A DNA stretch of 64,000 nucleotides from Neobacillus cucumis (lineage in GTDB: Bacteria; Bacillota; Bacilli; Bacillales; Cytobacillaceae): contig NZ_JAFBEX010000007.1 in the NCBI RefSeq assembly GCF_016908975.1, positions 218,879 to 282,878 on the forward strand, read 5' to 3'. Both the position numbers and the translations under genes were made by a program. Position 1 is the first letter of the stretch, and each line of letters starts with the position of its first letter. Shown here in pieces: positions 8,899 to 17,819 of the stretch. A model generated the notes under the pieces. It was not told where the DNA came from and ran no database searches. It was given only the letters and a program-made list of their open reading frames with translations.

Positions 8899-11001
8899 AT
8901 GGAGAAAATAAAACCCATTTGGGGGTTCATCATCCGTTTTTGGAAAAAAAGACATCTAACACAAATATTATTATTACTCATACTAGTCGTTGTGCTAGCC
9001 ACCATTGCCTATTTTGGCTGGCTTGCATCAAGAGCAAACGTTGATCAATTAAAACAAGGATTAAGCCAACCAACCGTTATTTATGATAAAGATGGACAAG
9101 TGGCCAGCAATGTTTCGACCAATCGAACGCAGGGTATAACTATCTCGGAAGTACCTAAATATGTTCCCAATGCGGTTGTTGCCATTGAGGATGAACGTTT
9201 TTATGAACATGGCGGTTTCGATATAAAAGGAATTGCTCGGGCCTTTTTCGGAAACCTTTTTGCCGGAAGGGTTACTGCTGGCGGAAGTACCTTAACACAA
9301 CAGCTCGCAAAAAACGCACTGCTCTCCCCTGAGAGAACCTATAAAAGAAAAGCAGAAGAATTATTTTTAGCCGTGAAAATTGAGAAGGTTTATACAAAAA
9401 ATGAAATCCTACAAATGTATTTAAATCAGGTTTACTTTGGCGGCGGAGCATGGGGGATTGGTAACGCCTCGAAAAAATATTTTAATAAGGATATTAAAAA
9501 TGTAACGATCAGTGAAGCAGCAATGTTAGCAGGCCTTTTACACTCACCAAACTATCTTAATCCCTATAATAACTATGACTTAGCAATGAAACGTCGTAAT
9601 GTCGTTTTAGCTAAAATGAAAGAACAAGGGATGATAACGTCCGCACAGTACAAAACGGCTAAGGCAGAAAAAATTGTATTACACGATGGCGGCGGTAGCA
9701 ATATTGAGCGTAAGTATCCATATTATGTGGATGCCGTCTTAAATGAAGCTATTTCAAAATATGGATTAACACAGGACGAAATATTAACAAGAGGCTATCG
9801 GATTTATACAGAAATGGATCAAAATCTGCAAGCTGGATTAGAAAAAGTTTACAGTCGTAATTACTTATTCCCACAAAGTATGGGAGGAAAGTTAGTGCAA
9901 AGCGGCTCTGTACTAATGGACCCTGCATCAGGTGGTGTCCGAGCCCTTGTTGGCGGTCGTGGTGAGCATGTCTTCCGCGGGTTTAACAGAGCTACACAAT
10001 TGCAAGCCCAACCTGGTTCTTCGATTAAGCCATTGGCCGTTTACACACCAGCACTAGAAAACGGCTATACGTATTCATCTGAGCTTGAAGATAAACCAAT
10101 GACAATTGGAAATTATACACCGGAGAATTTCTCAAAAACCTTCTCAGGTAAGGTCCAAATGTACAAAGCCCTAGAAGAATCACTCAATGTTCCAGCTGTT
10201 TGGCTTTTAAATGAGATGGGCTTAAATAAGGGCTTGAATTCATTAAAGAAGTTTGGGATTCCGGTTGAAAAAGCTGACGAAAACCTCGCAATTGCTCTTG
10301 GTGGAATGAGTAAGGGTGTTTCACCAATTCAGATGGCCGATGCCTTTTCTGCTTTTGCTAATGGCGGAGTACGAGAGGATAGTCACTTAATTACCAAGAT
10401 TGTTGGACCAACTGGGAATGTGATTGCAGAGCATGAAACCAAGTCAACCAAGGTAACATCGAAAACGGTAGCCAATGAAATGACTTCGATGTTATTAAAT
10501 GTAGTCGAGACGGGGACTGGAAGAAAAGCTCATATCCAAGGTGTTCAGCTTGCTGGAAAAACTGGTTCAACCCAGCTGCCATTCAGCGGGATAAACGGTA
10601 CAAAGGATCAATGGATGGTCGGCTATACACCAAACCTTGTCGGAGCCATTTGGATTGGTTATGACCAAACCGACAGGCAGCATTATTTAACAAGTGCAAG
10701 CTCATCTGATGTGGTTCCAATCTTTAAAGAGATCATAAGAGAGTCCATTACCCATTTGCCTAATGAAAGTTTTGAAGTAACCTCCATTAACGACCAGCTT
10801 GCAGGAAAAGCTGCAGCGCAAAAGAGTATCAATGACAAAGCGAAGGCTATTGGAGAAGAATTAAATCAAAATGCCAAAAAAATAGGCTCTACTATTGTAG
10901 AAAACGCTCCGAAATGGAAACAGAATGTGGATAAGGCGCTATATACGATTGGTGAAGGAATCAATGCGTTAATCGATAAAGCAAAAGGACTTAATCCATA
11001 A
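8899..11001 (+). CDS. pbpF: Class A penicillin-binding protein (PbpF/PBP2c-like)
   Basis: 700-residue bifunctional peptidoglycan synthase. One N-terminal membrane anchor (about 22-45). Glycosyltransferase domain with EDERFYEHGGFD, GGSTLTQQLAKN and the KAEELFLAVKIEK region. Transpeptidase domain with QPGSSIKP (active-site Ser), SLN as SxN and GKTGST as KTG box. Blocks such as LAVYTPALENGY and ALGGMSKGVSPIQMADAF match what I recall of PbpF rather than PbpG or PbpD. The C-terminal ~80 residues form a Lys/Ala-rich helical tail. RBS TTAGGAGATAAC. In B. subtilis PbpF contributes to spore peptidoglycan; the orthology here is inferred. Confidence 0.85.
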   Translation: MEKIKPIWGFIIRFWKKRHLTQILLLLILVVVLATIAYFGWLASRANVDQLKQGLSQPTVIYDKDGQVASNVSTNRTQGITISEVPKYVPNAVVAIEDERFYEHGGFDIKGIARAFFGNLFAGRVTAGGSTLTQQLAKNALLSPERTYKRKAEELFLAVKIEKVYTKNEILQMYLNQVYFGGGAWGIGNASKKYFNKDIKNVTISEAAMLAGLLHSPNYLNPYNNYDLAMKRRNVVLAKMKEQGMITSAQYKTAKAEKIVLHDGGGSNIERKYPYYVDAVLNEAISKYGLTQDEILTRGYRIYTEMDQNLQAGLEKVYSRNYLFPQSMGGKLVQSGSVLMDPASGGVRALVGGRGEHVFRGFNRATQLQAQPGSSIKPLAVYTPALENGYTYSSELEDKPMTIGNYTPENFSKTFSGKVQMYKALEESLNVPAVWLLNEMGLNKGLNSLKKFGIPVEKADENLAIALGGMSKGVSPIQMADAFSAFANGGVREDSHLITKIVGPTGNVIAEHETKSTKVTSKTVANEMTSMLLNVVETGTGRKAHIQGVQLAGKTGSTQLPFSGINGTKDQWMVGYTPNLVGAIWIGYDQTDRQHYLTSASSSDVVPIFKEIIRESITHLPNESFEVTSINDQLAGKAAAQKSINDKAKAIGEELNQNAKKIGSTIVENAPKWKQNVDKALYTIGEGINALIDKAKGLNP

Positions 11002-11007
11002 AGAATA

Positions 11008-11067
11008 ACTCCAGTGAGAACTGGAGTCAGATTGTCGAGAAAGGGTAACTTTCTCGACAATTTTTTT
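11008..11067 (+). terminator. Tandem hairpin terminator after pbpF
   Basis: ACTCCAGT-gaga-ACTGGAGT (11008-11027), then TTGTCGAGAAAG / CTTTCTCGACAA (11032-11060) followed by seven T. The first hairpin sequence recurs exactly at 11815-11834. Confidence 0.88.
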
Positions 11068-11117
11068 ATTTAGTCAGTATCTAATTACCTAATTTATTTA
11101 TTGCTCTACTATTGGGC

Positions 11118-11251
11118 CTGTTGATTTCCGCTACGGGCACTCGCTTTCCGCGGGGAGGTCCTGGAGCCTCCTCGGCGCTTTTAGCGCCTGCGGGGTCTCC
11201 AGTGACCTCTCTATCCCGCAGGAGTCGAGTGCCCTCCGCTCCTATCAACAG
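11118..11251. repeat. Palindromic interspersed repeat, family 1, copy 2
   Basis: 134-bp element with CTGTTGAT/ATCAACAG ends, and blocks CTCGCTTTCCGCGGGGAGG, GGAGCCTCCTCGGCGCTT and GGAGTCGAGTGCCCTCCGC. Non-coding. It sits in the 770-base gene-free stretch 11068-11837 together with copy 3. I see no convincing gene in that stretch; the remaining AT-rich parts show nothing recognisable. Confidence 0.85.
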
Positions 11252-11587
11252 GGAGGCAAATCAACCTAATGTATTGCAACTCACTTTTCTAACCTTCCAA
11301 GTGTGTTGCAATCTTTATTATATTTTGTCAGGCTGCTGTAAGAAGAGCCTGTTCACTTGCATTTTTTAATCCCCATAGCCAGCAATTGCGAAGCCCGTGT
11401 AGCTCTTCCCGAGTCTGCGAAGCTACGCTCAATTTTTTCCTTTCTAAATTTATAAAGCATTTTACCTAATTTAGATAATCGTTTTCACCTAACTAAATAA
11501 AATAAGAGTATCAGTAGGGCGTCATTTATCATCACTATAATATGACTAATATTCATTAGTTCAGCTGAAGTTCTAATTGAAAACACT

Positions 11588-11720
11588 CTGTTGATTGGCG
11601 CGGAAGGCACGAAGACTCCTGCGGGAGTACGGGTCAGGGGAGACCCCGCAAGAGCGAAGCGATGAGGAGGCTCCCCGGCACGCCCGCGGAAAGCGAAGTG
11701 CCTGGAGGGCCAATCAACAG
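11588..11720. repeat. Palindromic interspersed repeat, family 1, copy 3 (opposite orientation)
   Basis: 133-bp element, CTGTTGATTGG... to CCAATCAACAG, the reverse complement arrangement of copy 2, with GGAGACCCCGCAAGAGCG and GATGAGGAGGCTCC blocks. Open frames across it are artefacts of its base composition. Confidence 0.85.
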
Positions 11721-11788
11721 ACTTATTAAAAAGCCAAAATATATAACAAATTAACACGGTGAATTATTAAAGTAATTGAATAAATAAT

Positions 11789-11841
11789 AGGCTGTCGAGG
11801 GTTCGACAGCCTAACTCCAGTGAGAACTGGAGTTTTTTTAT
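11789..11841. terminator. Double hairpin at the end of the ECF operon
   Basis: AGGCTGTCGA...TCGACAGCCT (11789-11812), then AACTCCAGT-gaga-ACTGGAGTT (11814-11834) with T-runs on the plus side and an A-run facing the operon. It lies immediately after the S-component stop. Confidence 0.75.
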
Positions 11842-12530
11842 TCTAATAATCCATATTTCCTCTTAAACCGGTTGAGGATTTTGATCCAAATTCCGCCAAA
11901 TACGAGTAAAAAGAATACATTGGAGATGGCGTGAAAGGTATCGAAGGTGGCACTTCCGATCATATAAACAATAAACGCCTTCAATGTATCTGCACCGCCT
12001 GATTGAATGATTGCTAAGAAACCCCAAAGATTCATAATCCAGCCAAAAAGGTACCCCCAAATTACTCCAAACAAAATTTGCCCCCATTTATGTTGCATTA
12101 AAAAAGTATTTTTTAACCAACCAGCCGTTAAACCTACCAATCCCCATGCCACCATTTGCCATGGTGTCCACGGGCCCTGACCTAAAATCATATTCGAGGC
12201 AAGGGCTGCTACGGCACCAATCACAAATCCGCTTTCCGCCCCGAAAACATAGCCGGACATCATAATGACAAATGTAGTTGGCTGAACACTTGGAAGACTA
12301 GCAAATGGGATCCTTCCAACAGCTGCAATCGAGGCAAGAACCGCTAAAAGCACCAATTCCCGAGGTTCCACATTTCTAGTCTCAAACCGGAAGATAAAAA
12401 AAACAATTGCTAAAAAAATCAAACCGATGCTAAACCATATATAGGCATCTTCCCAAATATAGTTAAGTCCTAAAACCACAAAGATCATGATAAAAAGAAA
12501 ACTGCCTACGATGGTCTTGTTCTTATGCAT
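11838..12530 (-). CDS. ECF transporter S component, probably for cobalamin or a precursor
   Basis: 230-residue membrane protein with about seven hydrophobic segments, RELVLLAVLASIAAVGRIPF and the PTTFVIMMSGYVFGAESGFV and GPWTPWQMVAWGLVG stretches typical of substrate-binding S components. In ECF importers the S subunit binds the vitamin at the membrane and docks to the T/A module. The last gene of an operon behind a cobalamin riboswitch, its ATG overlaps the stop of the ATPase gene by one base. Cobalamin specificity is inferred from riboswitch and neighbours (CbrT-type role), not from its own residues. Confidence 0.85.
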   Translation of the reverse strand: MHKNKTIVGSFLFIMIFVVLGLNYIWEDAYIWFSIGLIFLAIVFFIFRFETRNVEPRELVLLAVLASIAAVGRIPFASLPSVQPTTFVIMMSGYVFGAESGFVIGAVAALASNMILGQGPWTPWQMVAWGLVGLTAGWLKNTFLMQHKWGQILFGVIWGYLFGWIMNLWGFLAIIQSGGADTLKAFIVYMIGSATFDTFHAISNVFFLLVFGGIWIKILNRFKRKYGLLE

Positions 12531-14149
12531 TACTGAACGTCCTCCTCGAGCGTCATCGGGATTTCTCTCTCTGACAATCCGCGAAACAGCCTTTGGATCA
12601 TGGTCGTATAAAAAAAGTTTCCTTTGAAAAACTTATCAGGTATATCTTCCGCAGTAATCTTACCTTGAAACATCATCCCACACTTGGTTGCATATTGTGC
12701 CGCAAACTCGACATCATGTGTGGACATAAGAATGGTCATTCCAGCTGTATGTAGTGCCACGAGTATATGGGCCAAATTCTTTTTTGAAATGGGATCCAAC
12801 CCCTTTGTCGGTTCATCCAATAAAAGAACTTCAGGCTTCCGTACTAAAATACAAGCCAAGGCCGCCTTTTGTAGTTCTCCTCCACTCAGGTCATAGGGAT
12901 GACTAGACATCAAATGGGCAATCCCTAATTTAGTTAATAACTGTCCTGCTTCACTCACAGGCAAATTCCACTGATCAAGCGTAGTATTCATCTCTTTTTC
13001 AACCGTATCATGCAAGAAAAAAAGCTTCGGGTTTTGCGGCAAATAGCCGATTTTTTTCGTTAATTCTCGCTGTTTATATTTTTTCAAAGGGATTTCATCT
13101 ATAAATACCGTTCCACTTTCCGGTTTTAAAAGACCTGCCAACACCTTTAATAGCGTGGATTTCCCTGAACCATTGCCCCCTAGCAATGCATAAAACTCGC
13201 CTTGTTTTATGCTAAGTTCAAGTTCATTTAAAATATAATCTGTTTTTTTATCATATTGAAAGAAAACATTCTTTACTTTCAAAAGCTCTGCCCCTTGGGG
13301 AGAAACTCTCTCAACACCCATTTGGGTTGGCTCAATTTGGTGTTGTTGTACCCATTCCTTTCCTTCTTTAACGGTTAACGGCACACTCCCCTGACCGCCC
13401 ATTCTAAAAAATAAGGAAGGAATCTTTGGAACATACGCCTTATAGTTTGTATTCCAAATCTTTTGCAGCACCTCTTTAGGTTCACCAGAAAGTTCTACCT
13501 GCCCATTTTCCATCAAAATGATTTGATCCGCTAAGGTAAAAACTTCTTCCAGGCGGTGTTCCGCCATGACAATGGTCATGCCAAATTCTTCATTCAGCCT
13601 TTTTAGCATATCAATAAATTCGCGTGCACTAACTGGATCCAGTTGGGCCGTTGGTTCATCTAATAATAAAAGATCTGGCTGCATTAACAGTACAGAAGCA
13701 AGATTAATTTGCTGCTTTTTCCCGCCAGAAAGCTCCTGAGATTTTCGATTCAATATCGATTCGGCACCAAAAAAATGCACCATTTCCGCCACTCGATTTC
13801 TCATTTCATTCGTATCAAGACCGATATTTTCTAACCCAAACACCATTTCATGAAGAACATCATCTGCTACCAGTTGATTTTCAGGATCTTGAAAGACAAA
13901 GCCAATCCGCTTGGTACCCTCTTTTGTCTCTTCAATCAACTGCCCATTAATCGAAATACTTCCAGAAACTTGACCATGGGGTTGGATTTCTTTTTTTAAT
14001 AAACGTAAAAGAGTACTTTTACCTGAACCGGATGCCCCAAAGACAACCACAAATTGCCCTTTATTAATCTTAAAAGAAAGATTTCGAATGGCTGGTTCTG
14101 TACAATCAGGATAAGTAAAGCAAACTTCATTTAATTCAATAAACGCCAT
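12530..14149 (-). CDS. ECF transporter ATPase, fused A1-A2
   Basis: 539 residues containing two complete ABC ATPase domains. Domain 1: Walker A GASGSGKST, signature LSGGKKQQ, Walker B LLLLDEPTAQLDP. Domain 2: Walker A GGNGSGKST, signature LSGGELQK, Walker B VLLLDEPTKGLDP. The fusion replaces the usual separate EcfA1 and EcfA2 (CbiO-type) genes and powers the dedicated importer. The ATG overlaps the upstream T-component gene by 19 bases. Each domain keeps all catalytic motifs and a His-switch (MAEHRLEE, MSTHDVEF). Confidence 0.92.
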   Translation of the reverse strand: MAFIELNEVCFTYPDCTEPAIRNLSFKINKGQFVVVFGASGSGKSTLLRLLKKEIQPHGQVSGSISINGQLIEETKEGTKRIGFVFQDPENQLVADDVLHEMVFGLENIGLDTNEMRNRVAEMVHFFGAESILNRKSQELSGGKKQQINLASVLLMQPDLLLLDEPTAQLDPVSAREFIDMLKRLNEEFGMTIVMAEHRLEEVFTLADQIILMENGQVELSGEPKEVLQKIWNTNYKAYVPKIPSLFFRMGGQGSVPLTVKEGKEWVQQHQIEPTQMGVERVSPQGAELLKVKNVFFQYDKKTDYILNELELSIKQGEFYALLGGNGSGKSTLLKVLAGLLKPESGTVFIDEIPLKKYKQRELTKKIGYLPQNPKLFFLHDTVEKEMNTTLDQWNLPVSEAGQLLTKLGIAHLMSSHPYDLSGGELQKAALACILVRKPEVLLLDEPTKGLDPISKKNLAHILVALHTAGMTILMSTHDVEFAAQYATKCGMMFQGKITAEDIPDKFFKGNFFYTTMIQRLFRGLSEREIPMTLEEDVQ

Positions 14150-15009
14150 CGAAACATTCCACCTGCTTCAACTATTAATGGAAAACTTAAAAACATGATG
14201 TAACAAATCAGAACCGCTGTGTCCATCGATGATAGACCCCAAAATTCCATAACCGGGTAAATGGTTAATACACCAAACCCTAAAATTCGTTCAAGTAAAA
14301 TAAAAACGATGAGGCATAGCAAATAAAAACACGCAATTCGATCTGATTGGTTCATTTTATAATATTCATAGGAAGAGCGTGGGCCTTGACCATAGCCCCT
14401 GGCCTTCATGGAATCTGCCGTCTGAATTGCTTCTTCTAAAGAAAAGGTTAATAAGGTTTGAATGTATAGCATACCAGTCTTTGCGCGGGAGCTAAAGCTC
14501 CCATGACTTATCGAAAGTCCTTTACTTCTTTGAACAGTATATATTTCATCCAGTCTTCTTCTCATTAATGGAATAAATCGAAGGGTCAGCATAAGAAGCA
14601 CAGCGAATTGTGGTAACAATTTTGAAAATAAAAATAATAATTTGTTCGGTGTCATGATGACATTATAGGAAACAAATAAGGAGATAATGCCAATAATTGA
14701 GAGTGCATTCATTCCACCATAAATAACTGCTTCCGCTGTTACACGTTGTTGGTTGATTTCAAATAACAAATACCTCCCCCTCTCATTGAAAAGTGGATTC
14801 ATGATTAACATAAGGAGGAAGGTGGTAAGTAAAAACCATGACCATCGACGTAATCCCAATAAACGATCATGGAGTAAATTAATAAAAAAAACAATTGCCG
14901 CAGCAAGGGCCAAAAAAATGGGATGTAGCATAAGAATAAGCAGGGAAACCGCCCCTGCATAATAAAGAAAAGTCACAAGTGGATGAAAGCGGTCAAACCG
15001 TGTTTTCAT
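14131..15009 (-). CDS. ECF transporter T component (EcfT/CbiQ family)
   Basis: 292-residue transmembrane coupling subunit. It starts MKTRFDRFHPLVTFLYY and carries the coupling-helix motif DSMKARGYG, which contacts the ATPases in EcfT proteins. ATG 15009 has GGAGG eight bases upstream; an in-frame TTG at 15024 overlaps that RBS. Five to six hydrophobic segments. It links the fused A1A2 ATPase to the S component encoded downstream. As its own T gene is in the operon, this is a dedicated (group I) rather than shared-module ECF system. Confidence 0.9.
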   Translation of the reverse strand: MKTRFDRFHPLVTFLYYAGAVSLLILMLHPIFLALAAAIVFFINLLHDRLLGLRRWSWFLLTTFLLMLIMNPLFNERGRYLLFEINQQRVTAEAVIYGGMNALSIIGIISLFVSYNVIMTPNKLLFLFSKLLPQFAVLLMLTLRFIPLMRRRLDEIYTVQRSKGLSISHGSFSSRAKTGMLYIQTLLTFSLEEAIQTADSMKARGYGQGPRSSYEYYKMNQSDRIACFYLLCLIVFILLERILGFGVLTIYPVMEFWGLSSMDTAVLICYIMFLSFPLIVEAGGMFRWRLLN

Positions 15010-15027
15010 CCTTTGTTCCTCCAACCA

Positions 15028-15825
15028 TTATTCAGTATAGTAGCATGCAATTCGATCACCAGCTTTAACTTTAATCACACCAACACTTTTGGTAATACTC
15101 GCACCATTTAGTTTAAAAACCCAACCGCTTTTTGCCCCATAGTCGAATTCATATATATTGTTTATTCCTTCAATATAAGCCGTTGCCCCGCTGCCGCTTG
15201 AATCAATCGTAATACCATTAGCGTGTTTAACGACATCGAAAATAGTATACCCATCTTCTATTTTAATCTTTGTTGCAGCAAGGATGGTTCCTTTGTCTTT
15301 TGGACCCACAATCGAGAGCGTTACTGTCGTTTCTGGCTTTGGAGCCGTAACCGGCTTTGGAGTAGTTGTGGTATTGGTTGTTGTAGGTGTTTTGGTTGTT
15401 GTACTTATTTTGGGTGTTGTACTTGTTTTGGGTGTTGGATTGGTTGTCGTACTAGTCGTTTTATTTGCTGCCGTCCCTGCAGGCTTTGTTGTTGATGTTC
15501 CTGCATTTTTATTTGTTGATGCATTAGTAGTTGTTTTTGGTGCAGCAGTAGAAGTTGGCTGAGTCGTCTGTTCGCTCTCTGTTTTCACTACCGCTGGTTG
15601 TTGAGCCTTTGTTTCCGTAGCAGGTGCGGCCTTCTTGGTTTGGTCGGCAACCGCCAATGGTTTGGAATTTTCCTTTTGTTTCGTCTCTGCTTTGGTTGTA
15701 ACCTCAACAGATTTCGTTTCTTTTGTTGATTGTTGCTTGCTGCTAGAACTCGAACTGCAGCCAGCTAAGCTTAACATCATACATAGTGCAGATAAAAGAA
15801 CTGTAATCTTAAAGTGTTTCATCAT
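15028..15825 (-). CDS. DUF4430-domain lipoprotein, probable cobalamin-binding
   Basis: 265 residues: signal peptide with lipobox LAGC (Cys23), a long low-complexity Thr/Lys/Pro/Ala linker (about 27-168), and one C-terminal DUF4430 domain (about 170-265). That domain includes YTIFDVVKHANG, the IEGINNIYEFDYG region and SGWVFKLNG. DUF4430 corresponds in fold to the C-terminal beta domain of transcobalamin and intrinsic factor, which closes over vitamin B12. The linker would let it reach through the wall and hand ligand to the ECF importer. RBS GGAGGT five bases before the first of two adjacent ATGs. Function inferred from domain and operon. Confidence 0.8.
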   Translation of the reverse strand: MMKHFKITVLLSALCMMLSLAGCSSSSSSKQQSTKETKSVEVTTKAETKQKENSKPLAVADQTKKAAPATETKAQQPAVVKTESEQTTQPTSTAAPKTTTNASTNKNAGTSTTKPAGTAANKTTSTTTNPTPKTSTTPKISTTTKTPTTTNTTTTPKPVTAPKPETTVTLSIVGPKDKGTILAATKIKIEDGYTIFDVVKHANGITIDSSGSGATAYIEGINNIYEFDYGAKSGWVFKLNGASITKSVGVIKVKAGDRIACYYTE

Positions 15826-15878
15826 GTCGTACCTCCAATCAATCCCCTCATGGAAACCACGAGGGGATTAAAAGTTTT

Positions 15879-17708
15879 TTATGCGTTTTGTTTTCTTTGT
15901 CTAATATACAGAATAGAGCCAGCTATGATGAGCAATATTCCAATTGCCATAAGATTATACATGTTCGTAGCTGTATTTGGAAGGGCATGACCAGAAGCGT
16001 TACTAGATTCCGTTGCGGCGGCAACCACAGTTGCTGTTGGCTGTTCTGTCTTGGAAGTACCAACAACCGGTGTCTCTGCAACTGGAGTGCCTGCTGTTAA
16101 AGTGAAATGATACAATGAGCCTTTCCCCTCAGTAAACAGCTGGTAAGCAACTAATCCTTGGAAAGCTTGAGCCGTTGTAAACGCATCACTCTCATCACCG
16201 CCCTGCCAGTCAAAACCGCCATCTTTATTCTGATAGGTTAAAAGATATTGAACAAGACCGCTATTATCTTTCATAAAATCTCCACTGTTGGCATCCGTTC
16301 CAAGAGCCGATAAGGCAATAATCACTTGGGCAGCAGTAGAGCTATTATCTATTTTAGAAGCTTGATATTGGCTAGATAAATAGTTGACGGCAGCATTTAC
16401 CTTTTCCTTTACTCCAGCCTGATCCTTGTATGGTGCAAGTGCAGTTAGAATCATGGCAGTTGTATCAATATCACTTGTTGCACTTTCATCCCATGCCCAA
16501 CCGCCATCTTGATTTTGTTTTTCTATTAAATAACTAACCAATTTTTGTTTTGTCCATTGGGCTTTGGTAGGAACAGAGAAATTCGCACTGTCTAAAGCAA
16601 TCAGTGCATACGCAACTCCATTTAAACCTTGCTTCGTAACATTTCCATTATAGATTGCTTCCATTAAATTAAATCCAGCCACATTTTCTGGGTTGCCTCC
16701 TGCGGCTAATACTCCTAAGGCATACCGTTCTGTATCGGTAATTTTTGAAAACTTGCCTTGTTTATCTTTGACTACTGTTTGAACTCCTGGAAGATAACTT
16801 TCAGGAATCGTTTTACCTGCCTTCTTTAAGGCAATAGCTTGCCATTCTCCAATATCGTTTTTTAATACATAAGCACTTGAAGAATTAATCCCCTTCTGAA
16901 GATCCCCAGCTGAAATAGTCCCAGTAGTTGGGGTTGGAGTTGGCGTTGTTGGGGTTGGCGTTGTTGGGGTTGGCGTTGTTTCGCCCCCTCCATTCCCTGG
17001 ATCGGTTGCATAGGATTCTAGTTGAAAGCTGATTTGGTTTCCATTCTGAAGCTGATAGCTTTCTGCTCCTACAGGTGCCATACTGCCATCCACATAAAAA
17101 GCCCAGTAGTTCGTGCCTTCCGCCTTAATCCCTTTAAGTGAGGTAATCATTTTACCGTATTGAGTATCTTCAAATCCAACTTGATCATTTCCTAATGCTA
17201 CTTGTAACAACTGAAATGCATTTGGACTGCCTATCACTTCAATCGATGAAAGATTGGCTATGGTATTCTTTTTATCATCCACGACTTTCAGAGAAACAGT
17301 CGCTGATGCCGGTTTTGTATAATCGGTTAAACGAAATGTAATTTTATCACCGGTTTGTACTTTATAAGAATCCGGTCCAACCTGTGCCGAAACCCCATTA
17401 ATGAAAAAAGCCCAATATTGAGTTCCTTCTGCTTTCACTCCGTTAATGCCGGTTAGCATCGGCCCATAACTTGTATCAGTAAATTCAACATTTTCATTAC
17501 CAACTGCAGCCTTAAGTGCCTGGGTTGCCGTTTCATTGTCACCGTTTGTAATTGTTTTTTCCGGCAAGATTTCTTTACTATCTAGTCCTAGAACAGTTAC
17601 AGAACTTTGATTCCCTACTGTCGCTGCTAATACTTGTGTTTGCCATCCGCTTGTCCATACCATTAAAACAAGCAGTATCGCCAACCAAAGATTCTTTCTT
17701 TTTAACAT
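15879..17708 (-). CDS. Wall-anchored transcobalamin-like protein (2x DUF4430 + alpha/alpha barrel + LPNTA sorting signal)
   Basis: 609 residues. Signal peptide (to about 29). Two DUF4430 repeats, about 33-120 and 125-225, each with an EGTxYWAFxxxG motif. Then a PTPTTP-repeat linker (about 240-262) and a prenyltransferase/terpene-cyclase-like alpha6-alpha6 domain (about 265-520) with repeats such as QNQDGGWAWDE and YQNKDGGFDWQGGDE. The C-terminal sorting signal is LPNTA, a hydrophobic helix and RQRKQNA. The alpha/alpha barrel plus beta domain is the layout of intrinsic factor and transcobalamin, here with the beta domains first. LPNTA is the motif known for class D sortases; no sortase gene is in the window. 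First gene after a cobalamin riboswitch. Confidence 0.82.
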   Translation of the reverse strand: MLKRKNLWLAILLVLMVWTSGWQTQVLAATVGNQSSVTVLGLDSKEILPEKTITNGDNETATQALKAAVGNENVEFTDTSYGPMLTGINGVKAEGTQYWAFFINGVSAQVGPDSYKVQTGDKITFRLTDYTKPASATVSLKVVDDKKNTIANLSSIEVIGSPNAFQLLQVALGNDQVGFEDTQYGKMITSLKGIKAEGTNYWAFYVDGSMAPVGAESYQLQNGNQISFQLESYATDPGNGGGETTPTPTTPTPTTPTPTPTTGTISAGDLQKGINSSSAYVLKNDIGEWQAIALKKAGKTIPESYLPGVQTVVKDKQGKFSKITDTERYALGVLAAGGNPENVAGFNLMEAIYNGNVTKQGLNGVAYALIALDSANFSVPTKAQWTKQKLVSYLIEKQNQDGGWAWDESATSDIDTTAMILTALAPYKDQAGVKEKVNAAVNYLSSQYQASKIDNSSTAAQVIIALSALGTDANSGDFMKDNSGLVQYLLTYQNKDGGFDWQGGDESDAFTTAQAFQGLVAYQLFTEGKGSLYHFTLTAGTPVAETPVVGTSKTEQPTATVVAAATESSNASGHALPNTATNMYNLMAIGILLIIAGSILYIRQRKQNA

Positions 17709-17743
17709 TCACACTTGCATTCCTTTCATTGGAAAATGGCATA

Positions 17744-17778
17744 AAAAAATCCCCCTAATAGCAGGAGGAGTGTTATGT
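17744..17778 (-). terminator. Riboswitch-controlled intrinsic terminator
   Basis: On the minus strand a CTCCTCCT...AGGGGG hairpin is followed by ATTTTTTT, between the cobalamin aptamer and the first structural gene. It is the likely OFF structure of the switch. Confidence 0.65.
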
Positions 17779-17819
17779 AATGGAAGTGGAAGCCAGAAGC
17801 GGATTCTACTTTATTAACA

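Noticed and set aside
15223..15562. Plus-strand frames rich in Cys/Gly or Val/Leu
   Set aside because: They are antisense shadows of the Thr/Pro/Lys-rich linker of the DUF4430 lipoprotein and have no RBS.
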